Part shown: one piece after another, positions 5,468 to 6,526 of the stretch
Layout: every line of letters begins with the position of its first letter
Position numbering within the stretch: the stretch's first letter is position 1
DNA from: Pseudomonadales bacterium
GTDB taxonomy: Bacteria; Pseudomonadota; Gammaproteobacteria; Pseudomonadales; JAHEIH01
Assembly (NCBI GenBank): GCA_023255355.1
Contig: JALRIU010000234.1
Coordinates: 1-6,526 of the forward strand
Length of the DNA stretch: 6,526 nucleotides
Direction of reading: 5' to 3'
Made by a program: the position numbers and the translations under genes
Notes under the pieces: generated by a model
Seen by the model: the letters and a program-made list of their open reading frames with translations, nothing else
What the model was told of the DNA's origin: nothing
Database searches by the model: none

Positions 5468-6526
5468 TTAAAGCTTATTTCTTATAATATCTCGGACTAA
5501 AAAACGTGAAGGATGTAACATTGTGATCTGACTCAGCGGGAGTGCAGGGCGCTCGCCAAGTATCTGTGTCGCTAATTGTTCTGCGCAGAGCGGTGCATAA
5601 GCTAAGCCTTTTGAGCCAAAACCAGTAAAAACGGATAGATTGTTTTGGTAGACAGGTTGTTGATAGATGTCTTGTTTAGCATTTTTGCTGAGTGCTGCGA
5701 ATTGTTCTTTAAAACGCTCTGGTTGGCAGAGTGGACCAACGATTGGAAGATAATCTGGTGTAGTGCAACGCATACCGGTTCTGCCAGTTAAATCATCTGG
5801 TGTTATATCAACTTTTTCCAAGCACGGCAGAGCTTGCTGCAAATGGTCAATGTTTTGTAATTGATCTTCAAGGGTAAGTGCTAAGTCATTTTCGTCCAAA
5901 TTAAAACTTGCACCAATGCAATGTTGGTTATGACGCTTAGGAGCGATATAACCAAGGTCACAGATAACACTCTGCAATTTATCTAAAGGTGATTTACTTT
6001 CAATATTGGTGACCTGTCCGCGTATCGGCTTGATGGGCAAGAAATGACATTGTGGCAGTTTTTTAATACCGCAGGCCATGACGACATGATCAAACCATTG
6101 ATCATTAAAATTGATTCGTCCATCAGTAGTATTTAGTTCATTGATTGGTGTAGCAAAATGACAGGTAATATTTGGGTGATCAAGCAGGGCGTGACAGAGT
6201 GCTGGAGGATTAAGCCAAAGTCCGGATTTTACAAATATAGCGCCTTTACTCACTTCTACGCCTGAGGTAGCGGTGGCTTGTTCACGATTGAGGCACACTA
6301 AAAAGTGTTCGCTTGTATTAAATGTGTCGGCTATTTTTTCCAGCGTTTCTTCATTTTCTAAATGTAATACGCCACATAGGCCGCCATCGCTGGTTTCGTT
6401 TAGTACCCCATCGGCGAATTGATGTCGGTAGAAATGCTGGGCAAAATTTAGCGCATGACATATAAAGCGAGATTGGTGAGAGTCGCGGTGCGAAATTTTA
6501 CAGTAAACGATTCCCTGTGCATTGCC
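5468..6526 (-). CDS. mnmC: MnmC, C-terminal FAD oxidoreductase domain (partial)
   Basis: The frame is open from the window edge to a TAA at 5468-5470 and gives 352 residues, the C-terminal half of MnmC (about 650-690 residues when complete). This domain oxidatively removes the carboxymethyl group from cmnm5(s2)U34 to give nm5(s2)U34 in tRNA; the N-terminal methyltransferase, outside the window, then makes mnm5(s2)U34. The visible part opens with GNAQGIVYCKIS (1-12), which directly follows the FAD dinucleotide-binding fold in this family. Next come LCGVLHLENEE (50-60), GLWLNPPALCHALL (102-115), LPIKPIRGQVT (163-173), the core GRTGMRCTTPDYLPIVGP (248-265), TGFGSKGLAYAPLCAEQLA (301-319) and HPSRFLVRD (338-346). 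The GTG at 6298 is an internal valine codon, not a start, because the frame upstream of it has no stop and is clearly MnmC. A stand-alone oxidoreductase cannot be excluded. Confidence 0.92.
   Translation of the reverse strand, partial: GNAQGIVYCKISHRDSHQSRFICHALNFAQHFYRHQFADGVLNETSDGGLCGVLHLENEETLEKIADTFNTSEHFLVCLNREQATATSGVEVSKGAIFVKSGLWLNPPALCHALLDHPNITCHFATPINELNTTDGRINFNDQWFDHVVMACGIKKLPQCHFLPIKPIRGQVTNIESKSPLDKLQSVICDLGYIAPKRHNQHCIGASFNLDENDLALTLEDQLQNIDHLQQALPCLEKVDITPDDLTGRTGMRCTTPDYLPIVGPLCQPERFKEQFAALSKNAKQDIYQQPVYQNNLSVFTGFGSKGLAYAPLCAEQLATQILGERPALPLSQITMLHPSRFLVRDIIRNKL

Noticed and set aside
5462..5469. AAGTACTT palindrome between mnmC and the ComFB-like gene as an operator
   Set aside because: An eight-base A/T-rich palindrome is expected by chance at this scale, has no second copy nearby, and overlaps the mnmC stop.

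Overview
The window looks like ordinary chromosomal DNA from a gammaproteobacterium, probably a marine or other aquatic lineage. The evidence is a bifunctional-type MnmC C-terminus together with PreP-type M16C peptidase, DUF2721, PilZ-like and ComFB-like proteins. Base composition is moderate and genes are tightly packed. I see no insertion sequence, phage gene, CRISPR array, tRNA or rRNA, and no stretch over 300 bases lacks a gene.

Left edge, plus strand: the last 58 codons of a probable PilZ-domain (cyclic-di-GMP-binding) protein end at 179. A 165-residue DUF2721 membrane protein follows (224-721).

The rest is on the minus strand and is read from right to left. It begins with the C-terminal half of mnmC (5468-6526), whose frame stays open to the window edge. 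Then come a small ComFB-like protein (5121-5408), a secreted plant-type glutaminyl-peptide cyclotransferase (4337-5116), a 972-residue PreP-type M16C zinc metallopeptidase (1340-4258) and a compact AlkA-like 3-methyladenine DNA glycosylase (711-1340). The glycosylase and DUF2721 genes converge and overlap by 11 bases at their 3' ends.

Spacing suggests two tightly coupled pairs. The comFB-like and cyclotransferase genes are 4 bases apart. The peptidase and glycosylase genes share one base in TAATG, and the glycosylase has no convincing Shine-Dalgarno of its own. Candidate extended -10 promoters lie in the two real gaps, ahead of the ComFB-like gene and ahead of the peptidase. The genes do not form an obvious pathway: they cover tRNA wobble modification, a possible nucleotide-second-messenger receptor, N-terminal pyroglutamate formation in the periplasm, cytosolic peptide clearance and alkylation repair.

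The most unusual non-coding signal is a 9-bp RNA hairpin with a 4-base loop that covers the Shine-Dalgarno of the ComFB-like gene. I did not find evidence of a new multi-gene system.
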